Source: Scedosporium boydii (lineage: Eukaryota > Ascomycota > Sordariomycetes > Microascales > Microascaceae). From it: 64,000 bases of DNA. Shown one piece after another: positions 24,401 to 35,730 of the stretch (positions within the stretch are counted from its first letter, which is position 1; each line of letters begins with the position of its first letter). The DNA lies in contig NJFT01000164.1 in assembly GCA_002221725.1 (NCBI GenBank), positions 28,174 through 92,173 on the forward strand. Direction: 5' to 3'. Below the pieces are notes generated by a model. That model saw only the letters and a list, made by a program, of their open reading frames with translations, was not told the origin of the DNA and did no database searches. The position numbers were made by a program, and so were the translations under genes.

Positions 24401-24634
24401 CATCCTTCGTATTTTCAATTCCTTTGCCCTAATTCTTCCTGCTCGCTTCGGCCGCCTTTGCTTGGCCTGAAAAATCTCACTTCCGGTCGTTTTATCCGAA
24501 ACTAGGTTGAAAATCCCCGAGAATCAAAGACAAGAGACAATAGAGGAGAGTACACTAGGTTCCGCACCTACCCCGGAAGTCCGTTCCGCATGCCACACCA
24601 CACTGCCTAGCGACGTCTTTAAGCTCCGCCCACT
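18446..24634. other. Longest gene-poor interval (6.2 kb)
   Basis: No convincing gene. The first 400 bases are pyrimidine-rich and look like the 3' end of the MFS transcript. Low-complexity stretches include a GAGAAAATT repeat near 21182-21210 and an AAAAT repeat near 21285-21303. TACGAAGTA-type motifs cluster at 22569, 22661 and 23305-23352. Open frames such as 19309-19743 and 21756-22145 have no gene-like features. The last kilobase probably belongs to the promoter and leader of the 24635 gene. Confidence 0.55.
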
Positions 24635-27600
24635 ATGATGGCCGCCCAAGAGCAACCGCCGGTAAAACGGCGACGGTCAAGGTCGAGTAGTGTACAGCGG
24701 ATGTTGGATTTAGAGAAAAAGATCCGGGTAAGAATCATCAATTCTCATGCGTCTAAATAGCCAACCCCCTCCCCATCAGTCACTCTCACTCTCACTCTCG
24801 CCTCACCTCATCTCATACACAATCATCGCCACACTATTACTCGAGATGGCTGTCGCCAGACCATACAACCCCCCAATGGCGACGTACTCATACCCATATC
24901 CACGGCGGGTCTGATATTTTCATCCAAATTCTTGAAGATTTATCTGGCCTGAAACATAGACTAACTAGTTTGTGATTCTAGGTGGAGAGGTTAAAAGCTG
25001 CACCTCGAGATCGCAAACCTGCTCCTGGCTTGCTCACGGATCCTCCCAGCCGGACCAACAGGCAAAGCACCTCCTTAAACTCCACGCCGCAGCACTCGTC
25101 GGTAAACCTTCCATCCCAAACTTGTGTCAATAACAGCAGAGTTACAATTGAAGACCCTGGAACAGTACGAGCTGGCAGTCAATCCGACCTGTTTCAAAAT
25201 GGTTCCTACTCTGCTAGGGCTCGAGAATCCTTAGGTACTGCCGCAGCGACCCGGATGGGCATGACTCTCGCCAACGCCACGCAGAGCAGTGAGGCCGATG
25301 TCGACGTTGCCTCCCCCAACACCCAATCACCCCGCGAGAAGCGGAAACAGGATAAAAAGGCGAAGCGTGCTGCCAGGACCCCAAGGCTGCAGAAGCCGCC
25401 ACCATCTGCATCGAGGACACCTCAGCTTTTCGCTCGCCATTCAGTCCCTGTCCCATCGACTGCACCCGGGTATGACGTTCAGAGCCACCAACGTTCCAAC
25501 TCGTACGGAGATCCAAGCAACACTATCGACTCTGGAACGAGGCAGTCCCGTCGCCGGTCTGACTCCATGAACTCGATCACGTCGGTCTCTTCCATCGCAT
25601 CCAAAATCAAGGCGTCTTTCGAACTACCTCGAGGCCGGAGCACTACCCCGCGTGGTGAGCGGTCGTCAAGCTTCATGGGGGGGATTAAGCTACAGAAGGA
25701 GCGGGAGGCTGAAGCTGAGTGGGCGAGTCGTCAGATGGGCCCTAACGGAGAATCGTACAATATCCCTGCACGCTACATGTACAGACAGCCCGGAGGTTCC
25801 AGCGTGGGGCGATCTCACTCGCGCTCGTCAACCTGCAGTGCAGCGTCGATCTCAAGCATGGCTCCCCACATCATCGCAAATCCACAGGCTCTCACATTTC
25901 CCCCGCAACACCGACACCGCGGCCCGCCAACCGCTCTAAGAAAACCAGCACCGATCTCTCGATCCCGGTCGTCATCCCGGTCGCCAATAGTCCGTCCAGA
26001 AGGCGGTTCGGATGCGAACTTACAACCACCAGCAAGCAGAGAGGGCCCCAGAGACCCTTACGGCTCGCAAAATGACTCTCGTGCCGCACTCGACAGCTTA
26101 CCTTCCGCTTCCCGACCATGGACTGGCGAAGGACCCAATCGGAGCAGGCCGCAAACAAGCGAGAGTCTTGGGAACCAAGGTCTTAGTGACGTAGCCGCGC
26201 TTAGCGCCGTCCTTAACAGTGTTGATCTTAGTGATAGTGGGCCTCGTCGGAATGAAGGCGCACCGGCGCCACCAGAGAAAGACGTGGTTCTTCCTAGTCC
26301 TAGGCGGTTACAGAACCCTATGTTGGAGGGTAATAAAGAAACGCGCCCCCCTAAGCCGGAGAAGCAGAACCCCTCTTCATCCTCTGCTCCCGCGAATTCA
26401 ACTACCACTTCAAACCCAGAGCGGCCCCAACACAGGCGCCGGGGAAGTTCCTTCCTCGGTATGAAGCGTACGAACCTCTTATCACCGATGAAGCCTCGAA
26501 ATCAACGAATCGAACAACCCGAACCCGCGCCCCCTGAACCGAACCAAGATGCGAAACCTCCCCAGGCTGAGCGACCACGGAGAGCAAGCGCCATCCGGCA
26601 ATTCAGAGATGCAGCCAAAGCTGCTTTCCACATCAGGTCCCCCTCCGCAGTTCGAGGAAGGAGGAATAGCTTAGTCTCCGGTCAAGTCTCGCCTGCTGGC
26701 ACGGCTATTGGAAGCGGACGGACAAGCCCGTTCCCTGACATTGCGGCTATCACGACACCACCAGCGATTCCGACGCCCGACGTAACAGAGACTGCAGCGC
26801 CATGGTCAAGCAAAGAAACTGCTCCAGAGATTAGGGATACTGCGGAGACTAGGGGTCGTCCGCCACTCACACACCAGAACAACGCGGTGCGTCCCTCGGA
26901 TCACTCATCCATCTCTTCCTATGACACGGCACACTCTCAATATCTCTCTACGGTAACTCCAGACACCTCACGCCCCCAGTCTGAAAGAGGCCTTGTGAGT
27001 ACTGCCGATGCTGATGACGGCCAAAAGGTTCTCCCCGACGATGACGACGACGACAAATCGGGCTTGCCATCCGTTACACGGCCGACGCTAGGAGGCGCTA
27101 GAAATGTATCTACGCCGCCGCCGGGTCCAAAGAATGTGCGGCGGGCTTTCCGCATGGGCGGTGGTACCGAGACACTTATACCTCCAGTTACAAGCCAGCC
27201 GAAGACAGAAGCGAATACGTGGCCTCTGAAGGTGGAACCGCCAGCGACCGAAATTGATGCCGAATGGGTCCACGTCACGGCACCCTTCAAAAAGAAGAGC
27301 GGCCGACAGCTTGTCGACGTCTCTTTGATCCCACCGCCCCTTGTTCTGCACAACCAAACGGGTTCCATCGATAGCAACATCTCCAACCCCGACACGCTCA
27401 CCAGAGGCAGCGGGGCATCATCTCCGCAATTTAGGCCTAAGCGGCGCGATAAGGTGTACAACGATGACGGAGTGTCTCTGAACACGGACTCGAAGACTAG
27501 CATTGTCTCGCGCGAAACGAAGACACCTCCATTAGCGTCCTATCTCGACCATGTGAGGAGGGTTGGCGGCTCGGCGACCCCAAAGGGCAGCCCTCGTCCT

Positions 27601-27921
27601 AGCGGGGCTTCGCTCTTGTTAAATCTGCCTCGAGGACGGACCCTCGTCTCTGAGGCCCATGTTGGGGAGACTCTGTCCAAGGTACTAGTGCAGTGCTGCA
27701 GCTGCCGATATTTCCAAGACATGCCGACTCGAGTGTACGAGCGAATGAAACTCCACGGCGACACCAGAAGCAGCACGCCAACCATACCCGCCTATACGCC
27801 CAAAGCGCCCGAAAAGCGAGTGTCCGCCGCGGTGAGGTGCCCCTGGTGTAGACATGAGATGGGCATTAAGTGCTGCTCGGGGTTCTTAACATCCGTCCAT
27901 CTCAAGGAAAAGCTGCACTAG
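24635..27921 (+). CDS. Large disordered protein with C-terminal Cys cluster
   Basis: Two exons, 24635-24727 and 24982-27921, giving 1010 residues. The 254-nt intron has a GTAAGA donor and a CTAAC branch site. Exon 1 encodes MMAAQEQPPVKRRRSRSSS, a likely nuclear localisation signal, then 'RMLDLEKKIR' continuing into 'VERLKAAP', a short charged helix across the splice site. Residues about 40-900 are low-complexity Ser/Pro/Arg with many S-R and SP sites, as in heavily phosphorylated proteins. The C-terminus is ordered: C936-C937-x-C939, then C984-P-W-C987 and C995-C996, followed by 'SGFLTSVHLKEKLH'. Paired CxxC groups suggest zinc binding. The family is not recognised by name; a conserved fungal-specific protein is likely and its function is unknown. 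Confidence 0.8.
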
Positions 27922-28413
27922 AAGAAGAAGCAAAAAATAGTTTTCTTTCTTGTCTGTGGAAAAGGTCACGAAAAAAAAGTCGCGGACCTTATATGCATTC
28001 GCTTAGAGATATATTTCTTTTGTGTTTTCAGGATCATTGAGACAAACACGCATATCATGACTGATAGAAAATGGGATTCGGGGCCAAAGGTCGGTCGATA
28101 CACACATTATCTTGGAGTAGTATGGCTTTTTTTATCTTACGAAATTTGGATGCGGTGCAGATGATCGTGGATTGGGGGATATTGAGCAAGTCCGTTTTGT
28201 ACACATCTTGAACACGTTTTGATGAGATCAAAATAGAAATATACGCTGAACTGTATTACTATGGCTTTTTGGGGCGGTAACGAGCTATGCAACCGAGATG
28301 GCTGCTAACGCAGTTACAGCCAAGGAAACGCACCGACTGCCTCGGGGACCCTCCCGAGGGCCTCTATTTTTCTATTGATATCACCATTTTTACACTACAT
28401 CCTTCGCGCCTGT
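27922..28413. other. Convergent 3' intergenic region
   Basis: This 492-bp gap lies between two genes that converge, so it should contain both transcript ends. A run of eight A bases near 27972 and AT-rich stretches are present. I see no gene. Confidence 0.5.
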
Positions 28414-29731
28414 CTATTTTGCAATCTCAACACCTCCAACCTACCGGGTATGGTCAGCGGTGCTGTTCAAAGCAGAGGGGGGATAAGGGATAAGGGGACA
28501 TGACTTACAGCTCCTAACGCCTTCTTGAGGTCACCTGCAGAAGAGAGACGCATTAGCAATCATTCCTGAATATTGCCCCTTCTTTGTCTTCGATAACATA
28601 CCATAAATAGCAAACTGCCCAGCCGTCAAAGCCCCAACCATGACCAACCTCGCGCCCAATCCGCTAAACGACCCACGAACCCCGAGCTCCTTGCCGATCT
28701 TGATGAGCCTCGAGGTGTTGCTCTCGCCGGGTTCGCCCTTGGTCTTGTTGATCTTGGAGAGCATGGTGTCGGCGGGCTGGGAGATGATGGCGGCGGCGAA
28801 TCCGGCGATGAGACCGGAGCCGAGGTTGATGGCGGTCTGCATGGCGTCGCTGGTCTTGGACTTGTCGAAGAATTTGGCGTAGGCGAGCTCGGCTACTTGT
28901 TCGTAGACGGCAAATTTGGCCATTGTGTAGGGGACTCTTCAGACGATGTGTAAGCAACAACCACGAGAAACGGGAAGGGAAAACAAGGGCTACGGAAAGA
29001 AAAGGGTAGGGGATATCAACATACTGCTTGAACAGAATAGGCCCAAACCCAGAATAAAAGGCGCCGACACCCTCCTGCCTCAAAATCCTACCAAACCCCG
29101 AAACCAAGCCACTCGCGAACCCGGGCTCACTCACCAACCGAATCCTCGTAGCCTCGAGCGGACACAGCGCGATGTCGGCGAAGAACTCGGCGCAGGCGGA
29201 CGAGACGCAGTACACGGCGATGCGGTTCTGGCGGGCGTTCTCGTAGCCGATGACGTTAATGGATTGCTGCTTGAAGAATTCATAGCCGCCGAACTTGAAG
29301 GCGCCTTGGAGGAAGTATCCGGCGAAGGTCGGGCCGACGCCGGTGAGGAGGGCGCCGGCTCCTTCGGCGCGGATGATTTGGCGGAAGGTGCCGAAGATGC
29401 CGCGGTTGTAGGTTTTGGGGTCGAGTTGGATGCGGGTTTTGACGCTGGGTTCGGAGGGATAGGGTGTTAGTTATTTGGTTTGGCCGTGAGGGTGGACAGA
29501 AAGGATGGGCACCGATTCGTTTCCGTCGCGAATTGAGCTTGGAGAGCTCTTTCTTTCGATTGAATTGGAGAGTACCACTTACACGTCGACAGGGGTCAGA
29601 GATCCGTGGGTGACGGAGCAGCACACGGCGCCGGAAAAGGCGTAGCGCGAGTAGAGGTTGAGGCCGGTGATCTTCTTCGGCTCGGTGTCGAGCTTAGAGC
29701 TGCCGACTGGAGCTGCCGTGGTAGCACTCAT
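28414..29731 (-). CDS. mir1: Mitochondrial phosphate carrier (SLC25A3/Mir1 type)
   Basis: Five exons on the minus strand: 29731-29583, 29444-29025, 28936-28602, 28534-28509 and 28440-28414, giving 318 residues. Introns are 138, 88, 67 and 68 nt. The three carrier repeats show P47-V-D-V-V-K52, P145-L-E-A-T-R150 and P244-A-D-T-M-L, the last being the form normal for phosphate carriers. '[10 protein letters not shown]' spans one splice join and 'GGVEIAK' is the C-terminus; both agree with the family. The protein imports phosphate with protons across the inner mitochondrial membrane for ATP synthesis. The last two exons are only 26 and 27 nt, and the final one begins after a CTGAC branch site and a GGTAG acceptor. 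A predictor that misses them would give a wrong C-terminus. Confidence 0.93.
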
Positions 29732-31732
29732 CTTGTCGGTGTGAGACGAGAGTGGATCAGGATGAAGAGGAGCTTGAGAGCTCTGGGCTGTTTACTTTCC
29801 AAAGGGAGTGGGTGGCAAGGAATGCCAGACCGAAAACACGTCTAGTAAAGCAGGAAAAGAGAAGGAATAAAGACAAACGAAGGAGAGACTGTTGCCGCGA
29901 CGAGAAAAATGACTGTCTTTACGGTAATCTTAGAGCCATGGAAGGAGAGACTTGTTCGTTCTATTCCTTTGGTCCATGACGTTTCGGTGAAAAGTTATTG
30001 GCGAATCCCTCGTTGAGCTAAATACATGCTACAAAAAAAAATAACCTCAGCTCCCCCTGTCCACAGGAGCCGGAATTTTGGCTGCCTTTATCAACGCCTT
30101 AAAACCTGTGTGTTCTGTTGGTTCTCATCCATCTGCATCTGTTGGTCCCGTCCAGATGAGCAAGAACCTCAGGCTGACGTGTCACATCCCGTACAGCTCG
30201 TGGTGCATCTTGTGTTACACGACATCGCTGGGCATGCCTCGTTTAATGCTCACTTTATTAGGGACGTGACCAATGGGACGGCGAGGTTGGAGCGGAGTGG
30301 TCCGCAGGGGGTCTTGGATTCGTCCAAAGACCAAAGGGTCCCTCGATCAGGATTCAGCGGTTTTACGAAAAGTACAGAGTCGCGAAATGGTGGCTGCATG
30401 GCGGGATGCTTTTGGTATCCTCGGCCCTCGGGAGATTTCGACAGATCTGTGGATGTGTTGGTCTGCAGGGTGAGAGAGGTGTGATCTTGGATCCTGGATC
30501 TTGAATTGGGATCTTGGGCATCTTGATCGAGGTGGGCCAAAGGACCAAATGGTGGATTGGCGGAGGCTATTTTGTTTTCAATGTTCCTCTTCAGGGAATT
30601 GATCCGCCCCCTTGAACGCAGTCAACGATGGATTCGGAAAATAATATCAAGAGCTACTTCGTATATCAAGCTTAATCCCGGGCTTTCACGGGTAAGGCTC
30701 CTCTCATCGAAAAGATACTGCGGCCCTCCCACACTTGGGCCGTTTGAGGAGCTCCTTAAAAAAAAAAAAAGAGGCGGGAAGAAGCCACCGTTTATTGTGA
30801 GAGCTGAGTGGAATATCCACCGCCAAGGCCCAACTGTCAGCGCAAAGGAGATTGCGGAGGTATTGTATTGTGTATTGTACTCACCCTCAGTTGCAGCTTC
30901 CTGCAATCAAATCTCAGATTGGCCATGCTGACTACCGGGAATATATCGGCTCTTCTCATTGTGCCTGGAGTCTGAGGCTCTGACAAGACACGTCAAATGC
31001 CTACGAAGTACACAGGTAAAGCCCCCCCGAGACTCGTGAGAACCCAAGTGGTTGAGGCTCGTATTCACAAAGCCCGCGATGATTTTATTGCCGCCATCGA
31101 CAAAGACGTCGTCCTTCGCCTCGCCTCGCCTCATCCCATCGAAACAACGGCCCTTGCTGGCTTCTTCCAACCACCTCTTGAATCTGGGAAGGTGAGGCAT
31201 TTGGGATATCTTAATACTCCAGGTTTAATTCCGGGCTTTCTTCCTGAACTCTGCTTCGTCAATGACTTCGTAGTCGTGTAGCATTGTCATGTCGCTCAAA
31301 CTAATCACCCCCGCTACGAGCTTGTATTTTTAGCGTCTTCCAATTCAAGGCAAGCCCCGATCCACGAGAACGAAACGATGCCCCTGCTAGCTTAGCTTCA
31401 ATTGTCTTCTCTTCCCTCTTTTGAACGTCCCGACGGTATGGGAGCGGGAGCTACGAACTAGGGTGTCATTCATGTGGGGGACCTTGAGCTATCGTCATTT
31501 TCCCCTTCAATTGCACAGCCGTTTTTCCCCGTCCGCGAGGCCCGGGATATCAATGAGAACTTGATCTCCGTGTTAGTCCCGTTGTTCCAACATGCACACC
31601 CTTCCGCTTCCCCCAATACACAGCTTCGCCCGTCGATGATATTATTCTATCCCCGTGCATTCCCTGATTCTTATCCCGGCCTGGATAGTGCCGCAGCTGC
31701 ACAGTCGCATTGCTTGTAGTTTACGGCGGAAA
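29732..31732. other. Intergenic, 2 kb, no gene supported
   Basis: The left end is the promoter and leader of the phosphate-carrier gene. Simple repeats are present: a degenerate 'ATCTTGGATC' cluster near 30481-30525, a run of 12 A near 30758-30769, and a CGCCT triplet repeat near 31117-31130. A TACGAAGTA motif lies at 31002. Open frames at 30026-30484 and 30557-30931 have no gene-like features. Confidence 0.5.
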
Positions 31733-32600
31733 ATGAGGGCCCGTGGTGCAATCCCCGGTTTCCGGAACGACGGGCATGACGGCCACCTCCAAGTTGAAGG
31801 TCCACCAGCCAAGAGAGCCAAGCGCACCAGTGCGAGCTTTACGCGGAGGAAAAGGGCAGTTGCGGAGTGTCAATTCTATAGGCTCCGCAAGATCAAGTGC
31901 GACACCGTCAGACCTGTGTGCGGTTTCTGTCGTCACCACAGGGCCAAGTGCGTGTATGCGGACCAGCAGGATGAGACGAATGTCCCCGACGAATCCAGCT
32001 ATCGACGTCAAGACATCCCGCAGAGATTCGACGAGCTCAGAGATTTGCTTCGGGCCACAGAATAGCCCACATTTGAGCCCAGTTGTGTCCAACTCGGTTC
32101 ACTCTTCTCCCGTGTTGCATTCGACACCAACTGTGGCGGCTTTCGATGCGGAGATGACCAGCTCTGTTCCGTCGGGCCAGACTTTGGCGTCTCCTCTTAA
32201 GTCTTCTGATGCCGCCGCAGCCACAAGATGCGAAACGCTTCATAAGTGGCCTATCTTCGATGGCATTATTTCAGAGAGGGATGCCCGGATCGGCTCTTTT
32301 GTGCTTGATCTGTACGATCTACCCGAGCATAGCACTAGCGAAACTACGAGTCTGACATATCCTCTCCCCCAAACGCCTGCCTATGGATACAACTGACGCC
32401 GGTCAGTGGAGGGGGCTTTATCCGTCTCGGAGTCCACGAAGAAGAATTGGTGCTGTTGTGTCAAAAGTTCTTAACTCAAGTCCACCCGAGGAATCCAATC
32501 CTCGAGCCTAATGAGCTGATGTCCTATGCAAAGGCTGCGGCGGAAAATGGGCTGGGCTGGGACGCACCTAGTTGTCTTGTGGCAAGCCGAAAATCGATTC
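31733..32600 (+). pseudogene. Broken Zn2Cys6 transcription-factor gene (truncated)
   Basis: From the ATG at 31733 one frame encodes a basic region and a Zn2Cys6 cluster, C46-Q-F-Y49-RLRKIK-C56-DTVRPV-C63-GF-C66-RHHRAK-C73. The second of the six metal-binding Cys is Tyr (codon TAT at 31877-31879). The frame stops just after 'RDLLRAT' (about 32063). Family-like sequence resumes in the +1 frame ('NSPHLSPVVSNSVHS', then 'RCETLHKWPIFDGIISER') and returns to the first frame at about 32400 ('QKFLTQVHPRNPILEPNEL', 'NGLGWDAPSCLV'). No acceptable intron explains the first shift. Similarity ends near 32600 and the rest of the expected regulatory domain is missing. Intact relatives bind DNA as nuclear regulators; this copy is very probably dead. 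Confidence 0.75.
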
Positions 32601-32696
32601 TCCTTCCGAGCCTCCCTCGGGCCATGACATCCTTCGAGAAGAAACTCGGCGTCTGGAGAGAGGCCCACCGAAAGAGAGTGTATCCGTTTTGGGGGG

Positions 32697-33253
32697 CTCC
32701 TTTGCCTCCCACAAACTTTCGTTTCCAGACCTCTCATGATTTGCGGAGCCGCCATCTAATGCGCCGCCCTCTTCACAATGGGCGGCCTCGGCACAATCTC
32801 CAACCCATCTCTCGACGTCACAAAGGCCATCACATCCATGGTGACCATCTTCGGCGTAGGCTTCTCACTAGGATGGGCACCCCTCGCCCACATCGTCGCC
32901 GCCGAAACCCCGACCACGCGCCTCCGAGACTTGACCTAGGCTCTGGGCTCCGTTTTCAACATTGTCGTCCAATTCGGCGTCTCTTTTAGCATCCCTTACC
33001 TGCTGAATGCTCCCAACGCCAACTTTGGTTCCAAGGTTGGTTTTATCTTTGGATCCACGGCGTTTTGGCTGTCCTTTTTTCACGGGTTTGTATTCCTGAA
33101 TGTAGTGGGAAGACATTGGAGAAGATTGATGAGCTATTTCTTGAGGGCGTTCCTATCAAGGGTTTTGGTAAGACGTGGGGCAGGCGGCATATTGAGAGAT
33201 ACACTGCAGCGGAGAAGGCTGGTGAGATGGGTTCCGGGGAGAGGGTAGTTTGA
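32697..33253 (+). pseudogene. Broken MFS sugar-transporter gene, C-terminal fragment
   Basis: A frame through 32750-33090 encodes the last third of a sugar-porter-type MFS protein. It includes 'ALFTMGGLGTI', 'GVGFSLGWAPLAHIVAAE', 'QFGVSFSIPYLLN' and 'KVGFIFGSTAFWLSFFHG'. It is interrupted by in-frame stops TAA at 32757-32759 and TAG at 32937-32939. The conserved end (PECSGKTLEKIDELFLEG) continues in a different frame after a shift near 33090. No N-terminal two thirds are present upstream. Family members carry hexoses or maltose-type sugars across the plasma membrane with protons; this fragment cannot. It lies on the same strand directly after the broken regulator. Confidence 0.8.
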
Positions 33254-33782
33254 GCGCTGGCGGTTGGATAGTGCGTGAGAAGGTTATTCCCCCAATTCAA
33301 GATATTTTGGCGAGCGGAGAAAAGAGACTTGGGACTCCTTCGTAGCATCAGATATCGATGCGAATATATTAAAACTCTTCAATTCGTGGCCCTTCAGTCC
33401 GTGTACTCTCTGGCAACTCGTCGTCTCAAATGCCGTGCCCTCAGACATGCTGGATGGTCCACCAAGGGCGGCAGGAAAGACTCGAGCACACATCAGCAAC
33501 AAGACATCGGGATTTTGAATCAGGGGCAGTCTGGAAGGGCACGCCGTTGTGGGACGGACGGGACTAAGAGTTAATGTTATACTTTCCGAATCTAACAGGA
33601 GAATTTCTTGCTACGACCGCCGGGGCTAGGCTACGAAGCAAGAGGAAACAGCCACATTTTCAATTGTTAGGGAGGAAAGAAGAAAGCAGTCTATTCAATT
33701 CTAACTATGGATCCTACTCGTGACTGGTCTTGGCCAGGTTCAAACTTGTGACGCGAGTTTATGCCGCATCCTACGGTGCCTC
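33254..33782. other. Intergenic between pseudogene and patatin gene
   Basis: This 529-bp stretch has no gene. I looked on the minus strand for a NOD or repeat-domain remnant following the patatin gene and saw none. Confidence 0.5.
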
Positions 33783-35730
33783 CTAGATCCTCCCCCATCG
33801 ATGTTTTTTCGAAAGTAGCTTTGCGCACTTCGAAATTTGCTCCTTCACCTCATCGCTCTGGAGATATTTCCGGGCAAGACTGTCAATCTCGTCTAGCTTC
33901 TCATAAGCCGTGAGGTCGATCTTGCCCAGCCCTGTCTCTTCCTGAAATCGAGCATAGCCAAGGTTCCGCGTCTCGTTGCCCTCCTCGAACCAGCGGTGCT
34001 CACGCTCTGTATCCGTCACGTCGTCCTTAAAGAACCCAAGTACAGAACAAACGCCACCGATCGGCGAATTTATACCACTGTACCCAGTGCCGATGCTGAC
34101 GATGCACGAGATTGTTCCAAATTGCTGGGCCTCGTCAAAGGCTTCCCTAATCGGATTGTTACTTCCGAGACCACCATCCACATAAACGACACCGTCGATT
34201 TCCATAGGTGCGAAGTACGTAGGCGCAGCTGAGGTCGCTCGCGCCACTTCCCAAATCTTGAGCCCCGAGTTAGGCTCGTTTGGAGAGGACGAATACGTGC
34301 GAAGGCGCTCACAGCGGGGATCTTTGTCTTTGCCCTCGGCCGGACGCGCGCACACAAACGTACGGCAGCTAGTCGTACAGTGTGGTTGTAGTGGTGCGTC
34401 TTCAACCTTGATACTCTCTCTCTCGAGGTGTACCCGTTCTTCCATCGGTAAGTATCCGGCGATCAGGCCCTTGATTATGTCCTCGAATCCCTCGCTTGGG
34501 ACTAATGGGCACCCTACAGCGTTTTTCACCCACTTTGGGGGTGACCATGGTGAATTCTTGAAGATCTGGCGCGCGAGGCTGCGGTATTCTCTAATGCAGG
34601 CGCTGATGTCCATCTGTAGACGACCAAGCATTATTGCAAGGAGACCGCCAGTACTTGTTCCACAGATGAGATCGAAGTATTCACACGGCCTTGGTCGATA
34701 TTGGCGCTCTGGTGTGTCAATCTCGCGGACAGCCTCCATGATAGCCTCAAGCACCAAGGCGGAGAAGAGGCCCCTGACACCGCCGCCGTCCAGGCAGAGA
34801 ATACTGATGCCACGATCAATTGCACGCGACACTAGTCGCTTTAGGGAACTCATAACGTTCCTCAGGGAGGCATCGGAACCATCCTTGAATCTGGCCATGT
34901 GAAAATGGCCGGTAGGTAAGGCTCGATTGTCTTTACCCTTCAGTGTCGCCTGGCTTTCCGGGACGAATATCATCTTCTTTTTGGGGGGGGGTTGGAATTT
35001 GCGCGTCAGCGAGACGTTTAACGACGCACACTGATCAAGGGACATACGTACCGTAGATTCACCTCGTCGTCTCGTAGGTTCTGTCTCAAAGAAGCAAGTT
35101 ATCGGCAACTCCAGGCCTCCCAACGCCTCGAAGTCTTGGTTGACGATAGCAACTTGATCAAGGAAAGAATCCAATCGAGGGTCTTCAGGGAATGACTTCC
35201 GAACCTCCTGGCGCGTGTCCTCGGATGGACCGCCACTATGAAAGGTGCCGAAAAACATGAACCCACGGATATTCGAGTGCAGTAGCTGTGCCTCCGGCGA
35301 TTTATCATGCCATGATTTGATGAACAGTTGCTTCGCAAAGGTGCCGCCGAAGCTGTTGGCGATGACCACAAGCGGCACTTTGGTTCGCCCATGAGACTCG
35401 CGATTGTCGACCAGATTCAAGATGAGGTTATCGATGGCGTGTTCGTCGAGGCGGCGGGTCTCACAGGAAATGACGCGGGCCTGGGGGCATGCCTCTGGGA
35501 TAGCCTCGGCGAGCCAGAAGTACGAAGGATCGGAGTCTTTGGGAGCCCACGAGTGCTTCCAGTGGCCCGTGAGGCCATGGATGGCAACTATGCTAAGAAG
35601 GATTAGTTCATACTTCTTCCTATTCTTCTTTTCTGTTAATGGGGAAAGCGGCCAAATACTCGATTGTCGATCCCTTGCCAGGATCGTGGACGACGTGGAT
35701 TTCGTTCCCATTCTTTAAACTCTCCTTCAT
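33783..35730 (-). CDS. SesB-like alpha/beta hydrolase fused to patatin-like phospholipase
   Basis: Three exons on the minus strand: 35730-35660, 35592-35052 and 34976-33783, giving 601 residues. Intron 1 (67 nt) has a CTAAT branch site; removing it joins 'KGSTI' to 'DIVAIHGLTGHW', the usual start of SesB-type domains. Intron 2 (75 nt, GTACGT donor, CTGAC branch) is a multiple of three without a stop; splicing it gives 'EST-KMIFVPESQATL', which suits the family better. Residues 24-240 are a putative serine esterase with nucleophile S104 (ANSFGG; the usual first Gly is Ala). Residues 260-520 are patatin: DGGGVRG (267-273), GTSTG with S312, and D471 in YVDGG, so the Ser-Asp dyad is intact. Patatin enzymes cleave acyl chains from membrane lipids. 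Both domains occur as effector modules of fungal NLR-like proteins, but no NACHT/NB-ARC or repeats follow here. Confidence 0.85.
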
